Assembly (NCBI GenBank): GCA_026874595.1
Contig: CM049317.1
Location: 57,003,618 to 57,067,617 of the forward strand
Reading direction: 5' to 3'
DNA: 64,000 nucleotides
From: Sipunculus nudus
Taxonomy: Eukaryota > Annelida > Sipuncula > Golfingiida > Sipunculidae
Shown: positions 35,301 through 47,535 of the stretch, piece after piece
Layout of the letters: every line of letters starts with the position of its first letter
How positions within the stretch are numbered: position 1 is the first letter of the stretch
Notes under the pieces: generated by a model
The model's input: the letters and a program-made list of their open reading frames with translations, nothing else
What the model was told of the DNA's origin: nothing
Databases searched by the model: none
Made by a program: the position numbers and the translations under genes

Positions 35301-35315
35301 TGACCTTCCTACGAC

Positions 35316-35356
35316 GGGAGGGGGGGGGACCCCCCCCCCCTTACCCCCCCCCCCCA
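35316..35356. repeat. Poly-G / poly-C inverted homopolymers
   Basis: A run of about 9 G is followed at once by runs of about 11 and 13 C. The G and C runs can pair into a hairpin or form G-quadruplex/i-motif structures on opposite strands. Confidence 0.9.
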
Positions 35357-37110
35357 CTCACGCATCAGCGCACTAGAGCGACCGCGGGGTAACTGCACTT
35401 GGTCACAGGAAGTGGCCATCTTCATACGGCGGGGTCTAGCATCGTAGTTAATTCACACAAGTTAATCACTACACATTAAACATAAGAATTAGTAACGAAC
35501 AGAGGGATTACAGGCCCCATGTGTAAACACTTTATATTTGTTGTATGGATTGCGCCCGAACGTATTGAAAGTTAGCAAATATAGTTTACAAGCAATGGTC
35601 TTGATTCTGTCCAAATTATGTGCACTTAACCAGGAAACATGTACATATAAGCAACCCCAGTCACTCGAACAAACATTTGCCACCGTTTTCGTGGTTATCT
35701 TGGATAGAATCATATGGTAAAGGTCAGTATAGCGGCCTAAAGCTATGCCGTTATGACCACCTCAGTGTCGTACGAAGCATATTAAATACGTTACACCTAA
35801 AGTCAGATCCCCGTCGCACGAAGCACTCCGAATAAATAAAGCCATATATAGACACAAGAGGATTAGCTGAATCAAGGTCTTGGATATCGTCCCTTCCACA
35901 AACTTGATAGTATGAAGATAATTGATAAATGATTCCAACCTCCGACCCACACTCATTCGGCAAGATTCGGCACATTTCGCGATAATTCGGAGAAATTCTT
36001 CAATATTCCTTATAAGTCGAAATATATATAGAGGAAAGTATACTAGCTCTTGTTAAAGATCACTCATGACAAATTTGTTTAATTGTTTGACATTGGTAAA
36101 TGTGCAGTTAGTTACTCAGGTTTGTATGAATATAGTAAATGATCTTCAGCTGTTACGGGGAAGTTTGTAGAATATAATATGGGCATCGAAGATATATATT
36201 CATTAGTGACTTCCTTTACTTAACATAGAAAGTCGAATCGGGAAGATTTGGCAATACCAACTTTTAACCCATAAGATTTCAACGTTTTTGATGTCCTATG
36301 AAACGATAAGCTATATTTTCTGCAACACTTTATCATTGAAGCAGAACATTTGGTAGACAAAAAAATCGCCAATGAACCAATGCTTCAAGGTATATAATAA
36401 CGGTTGCAATAATATGCGTATCACCTCTTTCTGACGTTTTCCATTATCCCAATCATCCCGGCGCATATGGCCAGCTCAAATGTTTTATACGTTGTTAAAC
36501 TGTTTTATACGTTGTTACGTTTCTGTGTGTGAGTTAACACGGTCCACGTGGGTATATTTATACAGTAATAAAACTGCGTGACCAGAGGTACAAACTTGTG
36601 CAACAACTCCAAAACTAGGAAAAGAAATATAAAAGAAGAAAACACTGATGTGACACTGGTTTGAAGCTTAAAAATCCTGATTTGCAAGGTTGCGCGGTAT
36701 GGTCACCAGGTGGCGTGTGCGCTATGTTTGAAAGTTTGCACCACAGATTGCGCCCAAGAATACACAAATGGTTTCAATAATGATATATTGGCAGATGCCA
36801 TAATACTTAAAGAAGTAAACATAATACTTCATGTATAAATAATATGCCTTTGATTGGAATATAGGTCCCTTTAATACTCTCATTGAAGGAAACCATCAAT
36901 TATATACACGATGTTTTAAGTATTCATCAAAGTTTGCAGTCAAAGAGAAAACCCTTAAGAATGGACAAAACATCCATCAACATATCATAACTAGTGCATG
37001 CGACGTGATATATCGTCATAATAAATATATATGGTACCCCGAGTGAGTAACATGGCTGAAAATGATGATGTTATAACAAAGTCTGGAAATAGGACATAAT
37101 ATTCCTCAGA
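35357..37110. other. Unique DNA with a short duplication
   Basis: TGTTTTATACGTTGTTA is duplicated in tandem at 36480-36518 (about 20-bp period). Overlapping frames at 35489-35975 are short and unsupported. An AAGTGGCCATCTTCATACGG segment near 35411 resembles a YY1-type site. Confidence 0.5.
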
Positions 37111-37115
37111 AAGTG

Positions 37116-37322
37116 CAGAGGCAGATCCGGGATTCAGGAAAAGTAGTGGTCCAACCCAGGAGGACCAATGATGAAATCTAAAAAAAAGGTTCCCAGGTCC
37201 ATAAAAGGGGGCTCCAGGCCGAAAAAATATTGTCTGAAACCTTTAAAAAGTATGCGGCGGCTGGAAAAAAGGGGATGGGGTCCGGGCCCCCTGGACCCCA
37301 TGCAAGTCTGGATCCGCTTCTG
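37116..37322. mobile_element. Short inverted-repeat element (MITE), hAT-like ends
   Basis: The left end CAGAGGCAGATCCGG and the reverse complement of the right end CAGAAGCGGATCCAG form imperfect terminal inverted repeats. AAGTG is present directly outside both ends. The length is about 207 bases with no coding frame, and the interior is G/C-run rich (GGGGTCCGGGCCCCCTGG). CAGRGGCGGATCC-type ends are typical of hAT transposons, which normally leave 8-bp duplications. Only 5 bp match here, so the superfamily is provisional. Confidence 0.7.
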
Positions 37323-38104
37323 AAGTGAAGGAACTTTATATGTTATTCTAACCACTGTAAGAATTGACACTCTTGGGCTCCATGGTAAATTACTTTAATT
37401 ATAACGCCGCCAGGCCCTTGGTTAGAAGCCTACCGAGCTGTCATCGAGCAAAGTTACAAGTAAAAACAACGTGTTGCACAAGCTCGTAGCAGTCAGCACA
37501 TTAATAACACATGTGCTATTTATAAAACGCCTACACTCAGTACAATTACTCAGCGATCGTTAGTATACTAACCCCAGGCAGACAGGAGAAATGTACTTGT
37601 TTCACATTCGCTAACGGTTGAAATACCCCGGAAGATGTGAGATTTTTGTTTTTGGGTTTTTCATAGCACTTCCGTTAATGCTGTGTTGTCTTTAAATATG
37701 AACACAGTGGATATTTAACACAGAAACCTCATATATAGCATACATCATTAACTTATGAGTAAAAAATTAGTTTATTATATAATAAAACCATTAAACTATA
37801 TAATAGCTATACATGGTTGTATTTTAAGCGTCTGTTGTCAGCTTAGACCAAGAGCCGTGGGGCGTATACTGAGTAAGTCACGTTTTACTATACATGTGAG
37901 TTTCAATTCCCTTTGATGGCCTCTACAAGTCCCTAATCATCGCTTCATATAAATTAAACGATTCCTCGGAGAAATTATCGGTCCAGTAGATTTCGAGAGA
38001 GCGCAAACTGGGCGATAAACGGGTACGGAATCCCTGTATATGCCACACACAATTTTTACCTCTCTCCTTTCTACACAATCTGGTTACAATCATTTTCCCC
38101 TCCT
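37323..38104. other. Unique DNA, nothing recognised
   Basis: AT-rich with no supported frames. A 3' part at 37900-38100 is more balanced, with an 84-codon minus-strand frame lacking any domain. Confidence 0.45.
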
Positions 38105-38235
38105 TCAGTGATGTAGGACCTGAATTCCCACTTGGACTCGAGCCCGAACTCTGGTCAACATTTTCAGGGACTCGCATCTGGACTTGGACTAGACTTGTAT
38201 TCGGCCTCGAAGGGAGGACTCGAGATATAAGGCCG
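38105..38235. repeat. Degenerate GGACTCGAG repeat
   Basis: Imperfect repeats of GGACTY and CTCGAG. They are the reverse-complement counterpart of the 16.26-16.43 kb repeat. Confidence 0.7.
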
Positions 38236-39179
38236 AGTCAACCTCTTGACTATAGCAGAAAAGAAATTGTCACATTCTGTATATATAAAGGCTTGAACAC
38301 ATATATATGCGAACTACTAAGAGAATGATACAAAGCTGGAATGTGTAGTTTGAGCCTACGAATTCTAGACGTTCGTTGACTCAGATTTAGACTGGAAATC
38401 GGATGGTGTGGATTCAACTCAATCACTACCCTCCATCATTATTATAATCATAACTTGTGTATTTGTGAACCTGAAACAACAGAGACTTATAGTTTTGGAG
38501 AGAGAAAAGAATATGTATATTGATGCATCCTTGTCCTTCAGTGCAAAGCACGTATATACGTATACACACAAAACGTGCTCTAAAAGAACATTTTGAAGAG
38601 ACATACAGGCATCAATTCAGCAGACATTGCTAAACTGTCGCTACAGAAGATGGTGATCCTTCGAATAATACTATCATCATCAGCTTAAAATAAAATTAAA
38701 ATTTATGTTTCTTGACCTCTTATTGTGCTAAATTAATCTACACACGCCTATGGTTGTTTTGCAGGAAAGTAACTGTCATGTTCTTATTTAGAGAGAGTAG
38801 CTAATCGCTACTTTACCAAAACATCAACCATTTTTTTTCTGAGGATCAAATTGCAAATAACTTAGCACACACACAGGAGAGGAATAAACGGTTGTTGAAT
38901 TTATTCGTGTATACAACACCCCTTGCTTTTGTGAACGTATGTGTTCATACTGCGCTTAGCCACCCCTTTTCTCAAGGTCAAAAAGAAAAAGAAGATAATT
39001 TGATAGCCCGTTGAGGAAGGAAGTGTCATTTAGTGAAGTGACAGCTCTGGGGCCATTAATAACAGCGGGCAGATCTCGGGTAGTAAATAAATCCACTTGG
39101 AAACTGTTTTGTGCACTGGTATAACAAACGACTCTATGCAGACTGTTCATCTTGTTATAACATCTCATGTCCCCCCTTC
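38236..39179. other. AT-rich DNA, no gene seen
   Basis: Short overlapping frames on both strands at 38408-38604 and nothing else of note. A TTGTTTTGCAG acceptor ends at 38764 but opens only eight codons. Confidence 0.5.
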
Positions 39180-39731
39180 ACCCCGTGTAGCGATTTCAGA
39201 TTACCCCCTCTTCAGATTACCCCCCCCCTGGTTTTATTTAAATAAATTTCAGGTTACCCCCGAGGGTTTCTTGAAATCGATTTCAGATTACCCTCTAGAT
39301 TTCAGATTACCCATTCACTATAGTTGTTTCTTGATGTTTGTTTCCTAAAATTCATAGAATATCTTTCTCCTTGATTTCCAAATTAATTTCGATCTTTGTA
39401 TATCCTATGTTTGCATATAAAGTGTCATAAGGTTTGGTTAAGTGTATAAGTCAATATAAATGTAATTTACAATATAATGAACATTTCATAGCTTGATTCC
39501 ATCTTATAAATCTCTTGTCTTTCACGTGATTTAATTGAAATAATATATCATTGTTTAAAACCATTGGGAATTTATCATTAAGTTAATTCAGCGAGGTAAT
39601 TTAAAGAGTGTGGGGGTAACCTGAAATTAAGTTCAAAATACAGACAGGATGTAAACTGAAATTGGTTTCAGATATATTGGGGGTGGGGGTAACCTTTAAA
39701 GGGGTGTAACCTGAATTCTTTACACCCGGGT
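39180..39731. mobile_element. Inverted-repeat element built on TTCAGGTTACCCC
   Basis: The left flank has ACCCCGTGTAGCGATTTCAG, then ATTACCCC, CAGATTACCCC and TTTCAGGTTACCCCC. The right flank has the reverse complements (GGGGGTAACCTGAAATT, GGGGTGTAACCTGAATTC, TTTACACCCGGGT). Terminal inverted repeats are about 28 bases, with further internal inverted copies of the motif. The centre is AT-rich. About 550 bases, no coding frame: a MITE or subterminal-repeat element of unknown superfamily. Confidence 0.7.
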
Positions 39732-40480
39732 ACTTCTCCCTCATGCAGTAGCCTGTCTTCTGGTATTACCGATGCGTTTAGCGCCCCGAATAATCAGCTG
39801 CCTTGGTCCATTACAGGCGACGTCTGTTAGGTTAGTACTGTATATAAAAAACATGCCGGACTTCGTGTGACTGCCACCGAATATCCAGGTGGACATAATA
39901 TTCGCCGCACCCTCCTCGCTCCTCAAGTGTCACATCCATTAAGAAACCTTTCCCTCCTTCCCGGCCATATACTAGCGTTTATATATGACTCTGTGATTTG
40001 TGGCTGCGTTCATGACAACTTGATGGATTGGGGCATTTTAAATGTATGTAAGTATGTGTGGTGTAAATTAGGAACATGAAGGCTGTCCTTCAAACAGAAC
40101 GAACTAGCATGTGGCAGACGTACGGACGGACACACACAAAGAAAATAACAATAAAAATGAAAAAGAAATCATTTTGGTAGATATTTATAATTTTTAATAT
40201 GATTATTAAAAATAAAAATATACTTTTTTGTCAGTTCTATCTTCTTTTACAAGATAATAATTAACAGATGAACTTTAATTTATATTCATGTCAATTCCAA
40301 GGTGGAAGCAGTACTAGGTGTATCAATTAATATTACGCTATAATATTATTATAATTTTATTTATAATTATTATAATAATTTAATATTAATTTAATAGAAT
40401 TAAATGTACAAGCAAAACTCAACTTTCATCTCCACACGCCTCATAGTAGTCTTATAAAAAATGCTCAAGAATCTTCATTC
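39732..40480. other. Small unique island then AT-rich DNA
   Basis: 39735-40130 is unique and balanced, with 60-70-codon frames on both strands and no domain. The remainder is AT-rich, including an AT palindromic stretch at 40330-40400. Confidence 0.4.
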
Positions 40481-40481
40481 A

Positions 40482-40570
40482 GAGAGAGACAGAGAAACAG
40501 AGAGACAGAGACAGAGAGACAGAGTCAGACAGACAGACAGACAGAGACAGAGACATACACAGAGACACAT
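40482..40570. repeat. (GACA)n / (GAGACA)n simple repeat
   Basis: AGAGAGACAGAGA and CAGACAGACAGACA strings over roughly 85 bases. Confidence 0.93.
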
Positions 40571-40740
40571 ACCGAACCCGTGGCCAGGCATTATACTTCA
40601 TGCGACGATAGCTCAAAAGTTATATTTAACATTTTACAATATTTTCGGGCAAATTAATGGTCTTACCAAATAATCTCTCAATATCCTTCGACATCTCTCT
40701 ACGTACATGGGGCCATGAATATTGACCATACTATTTATAA

Positions 40741-40741
<1 letters not shown>

Positions 40742-40790
<49 letters not shown>
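40742..40790. repeat. (TA)n microsatellite
   Basis: Uninterrupted TA run. Confidence 0.97.
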
Positions 40791-40791
<1 letters not shown>

Positions 40792-40919
40792 TTATTTGGT
40801 GTACGACACATTTCTTATCGTTTCACTATGAAAGGTGCATGATTAGTTCCAACATAGAACTACAAAACTGTACGTCTTCCACGTTTTATTTCTTTATATT
40901 TATGGTAAGAATCAGTCTA

Positions 40920-41985
40920 TAGGCGCTGGACTTTCCCAGATGGAAGCAAAGTGTCACAAAGTCTTCACAGCGTTGTCAGTCCATTCATCGCAGGTTATGC
41001 AATTGGATGACTTGTCCAGCTCGACTATTACAACACCATTAATATATATGGTCTGTCTGACAGGCGTAAAAATAGGGGCCCCACAGCAAGTGCAATCAGA
41101 CACTTACGGTGTGGAAAGGAAGGCTAAACAAGGGTTGGGAAGTGTTCACGCCGCATTTGAACGACAAGTGTGGCTTTTATCTGGCGATAATTCAATCGGC
41201 TGGACATTAAGGAAGAAGCTAGCTCATGTACGAGGTCTAGCCAATGTATTATTAAAATACCACGAAAACTGAGGAGCGCCAGGGTATGGCTACAGAGAGC
41301 GAAGCCAGTCAGAACTTGGTAACAAATTACCCGGTGTCAAAGTGGACCAGTGTTGGAGGTGACACGTATCTATCAGCGCTTCCAACACGAACCTACGTTG
41401 GAGACAACCAACTTTAGAATTTTTTACTCTTCCCCAGACTTCCCGGACGCTCCCAGCCCCTGCGTGCCGTAATGACCGCCACCGGTAATCAAGGCTGGTT
41501 AAAATGAATACGAACTGTCCCTGGAAGTACGCACTAGGGACATCACGTTGTTGAAGAGCCCTGCCTCTGTTCTCTTCTGCAATGAGTGGATGGCTAACAT
41601 CTCAATGTACCCTCAACACATCCAGTTCTCCTGGGAGCCCATTGCCTAATCAGGCTCATTTAAACCATTATGCGCGCTTCGGCTTTTTTGACTGGAGCTA
41701 TATATTCCCGCCACCAAAGCGGGCTTGCCGGGGGCTCTGCAGCACTTAAAGTTCAACCAGGCCCTTTTCTCATTTAAAACCCTGATTCTTTCTCGCCTCC
41801 CCCACACACCTCGCGAGCGGAACAGATTTACCCGGACCACGTGACGTGCATACCTATCCGCTTCGATTTAGGAAGGCAGATATCAGCCCGCTTCGTGGGG
41901 GGCTGTGGTAACCAGGACACATCATTATGTACTGCTGTGTGGCTCCGAAATTATAGTTCTTTAATCGTCACGTATGCATAACCAA
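40920..41985. other. Unique GC-richer island of 1 kb
   Basis: Balanced, non-repetitive sequence. It holds a 110-codon plus-strand frame from an ATG at 40940 (MEAKCHKVFTALSVHSSQV) to 41272 with no recognised domain. It also has TTGGAGGTGACACG near 41352 and a stretch near 41640 (CATTGCCTAATCAGGC) with a homeodomain-type core. Either a small unidentified gene or conserved noncoding DNA. Confidence 0.3.
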
Positions 41986-41989
41986 ATTC

Positions 41990-42350
<361 letters not shown>

Positions 42351-42825
42351 TCTAGATATCCATATGTCACTTTTTAATGTATGGTAATAGTCTCTTCATG
42401 TACTTCACATATAATACAAAAATTATTTCAACTGAGGTTATGGTTTATTATATATAAGTTAAGCTTTAAATTTGACCATGTGTTTGAACGTGTTCGGGTA
42501 TGTAAGCACCGGTTTTGATGACATTTTTCACAGGAATGATATATGTATGTGCCCTCTACAGACTTTCTCATATGGCTCTGGATGTAGTCCAGATAAATCC
42601 ATTTATCTTTGTTAGCCGAATTTTGGGCTAAATTAATCCCCTCGAGGTACCAATCCAAAGTACAATTCTCAATACACACCATCCCCAGTGTTCATGCTAT
42701 TGATCGTCCAGTCAACAATTACATATATTTTCTTATTAAGGACACGTACTTTTTTATGTTTTTATATGATTATATGGTTATATATCGGTTATAATATTTC
42801 ATCTCTCGTGTAAAATACAGTGTAA

Positions 42826-42826
42826 C

Positions 42827-42898
<72 letters not shown>
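42826..42898. repeat. (TA)n microsatellite
   Basis: About 70 bases of uninterrupted TA. Confidence 0.98.
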
Positions 42899-42899
<1 letters not shown>

Positions 42900-42902
<3 letters not shown>

Positions 42903-44730
42903 TAATTACATTCAGAATGCAATTTCCAAAAGTAAAGAGATTTTATTATATGGCTTACACTTGCAATTTTAACTGTATACTTACTTCAATGAACAGAATA
43001 TACATATTGAAGTTTATAGTAGAGGGGAGGTACTACCAGATACTGTGGAATATCCATATGTATACTTTATAATATATACTTATTTGACAACTAAAAATAA
43101 TTTTTAAATTTTTAACAATCACTTGTATATTTACATGAAATATACTTCATTATATCATGAGTACATAAGTGATATCGTAATATTACTTTCTTGTCTAACA
43201 TTTCCAGTACATATTTCTATGTACTTTAGTTCATTAGCTGATTATCAGTACTCTACTTGTTTACAGTCACATGACAAGTACACTTCAGTACATTTGGCAT
43301 CCAGGGTGTGCAATTGTTTCAAACCCGCTACCGTAGGTTATTAAGTTGGGTAGAAAAATCTAAATTGAAGTACCAAAAGCATTGTCTCTGAAAAAAATGC
43401 CTTGCATAGCTAAGAGCCTGTCTGCAAGGTTTATATCACGCCCGGCAGGTGGCACTGGTGGTGACGTCTTCAGTGTGACAGCAGATATTCTGAGGAAAAG
43501 GGACATTTTAAGGAACATATCAGAAAAGGAATTAAATACTCATATTATATTTTTTTAAAATGGTATATCGAGCAGAGTTTTCAGAGGTCAACCACAAGTT
43601 ACTGTGCATCCGACCTTGATGAGAAGAGGAAACGAAATCTGAGCAGCATATATTTTTTTGCTATTTTACAAAATAAACCCACTGGATTTTGTATTGGATT
43701 CATGTTTCGGTTACCGCCAAAATTCAAAAAGCCCCTTGAAACGACCCTTATCAACGGATTTGAAAATTTGTTTGATAAAATGCATTCGTTGCTACTGATC
43801 AAAGGTTCCATGACAAATTCTAATTGAATAATGAGATAAGCATTACATATACGGACGTCCTCGTAAACAATAGCAAGAATCGAAAGAAAAACATATATGC
43901 AATTCATTGTTTAGAGCGAAGCAATTTGCATTTATATAGAATTTCCTAATGAAAGAGAAATTATTCACATTGGTTAGATATGAGTAGTAAGCCTGTATGC
44001 CAATCAAGATGAACGTTTTCACGCATGGTTGTTCGAAGAATATATCGTGTAAAACCCCTCTGGTGTTTAAACCTCATATATAATATTTATTTCGTACTAG
44101 GATGGTGCATCATTTAAAAGAAAATGTTAAACAGTAAACAAAGGAAGAAAAACAATTATAATTATGAATGAAAAAGTCAATTTAACCTATCGGTCAAAAT
44201 TGGTAATGTCAGTAATACCATCTCCTAAATTCACTAAGTCGAGGACCATACGTCCAATATAAATATATAAAGTCTTGATTTTATTAATATAAGTTGTCGA
44301 TTATTTAAATTGCTTTGATTTTAATTTTAATTCACTTTTTCTCCTAGACATCTATGTATGTTTAAATGCAATGTATTTGAACAATATGCACACTATAATT
44401 TTCAAAGACAAAATACACAAACAAACATACACACATACATATCTATATATAATGTCTGAGCTAAAAAGGAATTTTAATGTATGTATATTAAAGCTGTTAA
44501 TATATATTTTTATACCTTTGTTTTTTAAACCTCTATTATGTTGTTTCATACTTTGTTTACATTTTGAGAACATCTTTAGGAGGTTCTGTTTTGATTAGGA
44601 GTTCATTTCTCTAAAATTTCAGCAGCACATGAAATATAACATATTATAGTTTACCATATAGAAATTGTATCATCTTACAGAAGACGTACCACATTCGTCT
44701 TCGACATTCAAAATCGAGCATTTGTATTAT
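42900..44730. other. AT-rich DNA, no gene seen
   Basis: A somewhat more balanced part at 43380-43910 carries a 102-codon minus-strand frame (43599-43907) with no domain. A GGCAGGTGGCACTGGTGGTG string at 43445 recalls the GTGGCGCCAC blocks of the dispersed repeat but is too short to assign. Confidence 0.45.
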
Positions 44731-44765
44731 ACCCTATATATATATATATATATATATAGAAATAT

Positions 44766-44821
<56 letters not shown>
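44731..44821. repeat. (TA)n microsatellite
   Basis: Two TA runs separated by GAAATATTACA. Confidence 0.97.
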
Positions 44822-44822
<1 letters not shown>

Positions 44823-45045
44823 CATTAGGATAATTACTGCCTTAATCATTCTCGTCGTTCCTATTTATAATTATTAATTATGATTGCCAATATAAACAAA
44901 ATATCATCCGGAGAATTTAATGGAATAACCATGTTATTGTAACACAGTTGTATTAGTCCAACAATTACACCATGCATTCCTAAAACTTCTTTTTAGTAGT
45001 TTCTCTTATGTCTGTACTTAGAAGCTCTGCTTGATATATTGTCAA

Positions 45046-45311
<266 letters not shown>

Positions 45312-45479
45312 GGTGTATATCCTGATTCTTACATCTGATCGTTATGGTTTGTTTTTACGTAAAAAACAGGCCAAACCGGAACTATTCAGGTTATTGTGCC
45401 TTTTTTTCCAGAACACCAAAGCTGCGACCTGTATGTCGGCTATGTATATGATTTATCATAAGTCTCATTTATTTTTCAG

Positions 45480-45613
45480 TTAGCTATCCATCTGTCAGTG
45501 AGACAGGCGCAGCAGAGCGCGGTATGGCCGTCATAGATAGCGCGTATAACCGAACCCAGCGTACCCGTGTAAATGCCAGTAGCTGTGCATGGAACCTTGT
45601 ATCTTTGACGGGG
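45480..45613 (+). CDS. Candidate exon, unknown protein
   Basis: The acceptor CATTTATTTTTCAG ends at 45479. In phase 2 the frame is open for 44 codons (SYPSVSETGAAERGMAVIDS...RTRVNASSCAWNLVSLTG) up to a TAA at 45614. A GG/GTAACA donor overlaps that stop, so the exon could end there. CpG-rich and compositionally unlike the preceding TA repeat. No family recognised. Confidence 0.22.
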
Positions 45614-46430
45614 TAACAGCGACTTACAAATGGCTGGGGTGCCATGATTAACGACGTCGGGACCGCCCCAACGATCAGTCTTTTTGTCCGTGCCGTCTTT
45701 CGTTTTTGTGGCGCCCTACCGTCCCGGAGCGACCCCGTGACCCGAAGCTGTCAGGGTCGGATGGGGACGACCCGATCCATTTTGGAAGGGCGGACTGGGG
45801 AACGCGCTTCAGTGGGTGCGCATGACAGACAACGTTAATATATGTCTCCATATCGCCGAGTCTGGTTTAGACACTGCGAGTATTAGCGTATACATGTTAT
45901 ACACGTTATAACATATCCCTGTCACATTTTTCATACTTACAAGACGCACAATCTGCCGTAGAGCAACTCGGTCGCCTCTCGGTATTTTCTTCTCCGTTCG
46001 CTGCCGCGGGGGTTGTTGCACGGAACTACCGATACATTTCCGGTCAACAGTTAAACACGCCCTAGTTCGGGAAAACATGAGTACTTGACAACGAAGTGCG
46101 CCGAGCAAAGCCTCTGGCGTTTGCTAAGATACATCAAAGCCAGGCAGAATCTTAAAAAAGGCAAGCGCCTTTCTCACCCGGGGCAGAGGGGCATAGATAT
46201 GCAACGGCGGTAATAGTTAGGGCGGCAATCATCGGCAATTCCTAATAGTGACACTAAGCATTCATCGCACCAAGTAAAGCGCATTAAAGCGATAAAGCCC
46301 TGTGCAGCCTCGCTGGCCAGCGAATGCCCTATCGATGGTCTCTTCTGCTTAATCTCGGATACCATAACATAAGCAATTATATCGTGATTTACAAGGCTAT
46401 AATACAAGACAAGCATCGTAATTTTTTGCG
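45614..46430. other. CpG-rich unique island
   Basis: 45650-45840 and 45950-46060 are rich in CpG, rare in this window. On the minus strand a 56-codon open stretch (contains VQQPPRQRTEKKIPRGDR) ends at CTT/GTAAGTATG near 45939, and another at CGG/GTGAGA near 46174. Both have plausible donors but no ATG in good context. Possible promoter or first-exon region; undetermined. Confidence 0.3.
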
Positions 46431-46437
46431 CTTTATG

Positions 46438-46495
46438 ACCCACGTGACCGCGGTTGGCCAATCGCTGCCCTATCTTCAAAACCATAAAACTTGGC
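46438..46495 (+). promoter_or_regulatory. Candidate promoter elements: E-box and CCAAT box
   Basis: CACGTG at 46441-46446, a perfect CCAAT box in GGCCAATCG (46458-46462), and a weak TATA-like CATAAAAC about 20 bases on. It lies some 210 bases upstream of the Kozak ATG of the gene model at 46675. NF-Y and bHLH binding is inferred from the motifs only. Confidence 0.35.
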
Positions 46496-46674
46496 CATCG
46501 TAAAATAATGTCTTGCTTTTAGTGTTTTTGTGGGAATCTGCTTTAGGAATTGCCCCACTCTGCTTCCTATAGCCAAATGTCTAACAGAAAAGATAGCAGC
46601 CCTTCGCGTTGAGGATTCTAATCCAGTCTTGAAGCACTGGATGTTTGTACCTAGTTCATTTCGCACGCGGAACC

Positions 46675-47324
46675 ATGGCAGCCAACCCACGTGAGTAACC
46701 CACTTTGTCAATTTCAGGAAAGACCCAATAATCTGAAAATGTTTCTTCTGGGCTACAGTGACATAAACATATTCAATGAGCCTCAGGCCCCAAGCGCCAG
46801 GGGGAGTGTAAGCCAGGGGATAATTTGACGCCAGGATTAACGCATGCAATTTGATTAAATTCACCGATGTGTCTTCGTACACTAAAATAGATTATCGCAG
46901 GTTTATCTCGGATGCACCGACAAGAAATTGTGTTTACCAAGTCATCCAGTCGCACCGCTTCTTATACTTGCAAGGGATATATTTATTATGACTCGCAAAC
47001 CAATATACTCGACCTACAGATTAGCTATCGCGGATGAAAGCCCGGCCGCATGTCTGTATCATTATTCAATGACACACTTGTCATAGATATTTTGTTTCAG
47101 ACAAATTATTGTGTCACGGCCTCGCCACTACGCTCTATGATACAAGTGTACGCTGTGTCGGGTATGATGTATGTATGTCTGTGCTATGTTTTTGTGGCTT
47201 CGCACTAGGCCTTCCACCTAAGTGGTCCCACCAGGACGCCAGCGACAAGAAAAATAATCGAGAACATAAACAAAATTTGTCCCAAATGTCACGCAATAAC
47301 TGTTTCATGCTCTTCGCAAATTAA
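46675..47324 (+). CDS. Candidate two-exon gene, 79-residue protein of unknown function
   Basis: Exon 1 is 46675-46690: ACC-ATG-G Kozak context, MAANP plus one base, then the donor CAC/GTGAGT. Exon 2 is 47101-47324: acceptor GATATTTTGTTTCAG, two leading bases that complete a His codon, then 73 open codons to TAA. The phases match (1 to 2). AATAAA lies at about 47372-47377, some 50 bases after the stop, and a CCAAT/E-box pair lies upstream. The protein would start MAANPHKLLCHG, with five cysteines by residue 40, a short hydrophobic stretch (VCMSVLCFCGFALG) that could be a membrane segment, and a basic, polar tail (DASDKKNNREHKQNLS). No family recognised. Weak points: two upstream ATGs, a short first exon, and a competing 149-codon antisense frame without ATG. 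It is still the most complete gene structure in the window. Confidence 0.36.
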
Positions 47325-47371
47325 AGAATTTTTATACGCACCTAATTTTCGGACTATGCACTCGCTAACAA

Positions 47372-47377
47372 ATAAAA
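47372..47377 (+). terminator. AATAAA polyadenylation signal candidate
   Basis: AATAAA lies about 50 bases after the stop codon of the 46.7-47.3 kb gene model. AATAAA is common by chance in AT-rich DNA. Confidence 0.3.
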
Positions 47378-47457
47378 CATGGCATTTTGTATAAAAAAAT
47401 AATACACATGTACACAAATGATAATATTGGACCCCTGTAGAAGGTCACTAGATGTTT

Positions 47458-47459
<2 letters not shown>

Positions 47460-47532
<73 letters not shown>
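47460..47532. repeat. (TA)n microsatellite
   Basis: TA run with one TGTA interruption near 47497. Confidence 0.97.
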
Positions 47533-47535
<3 letters not shown>

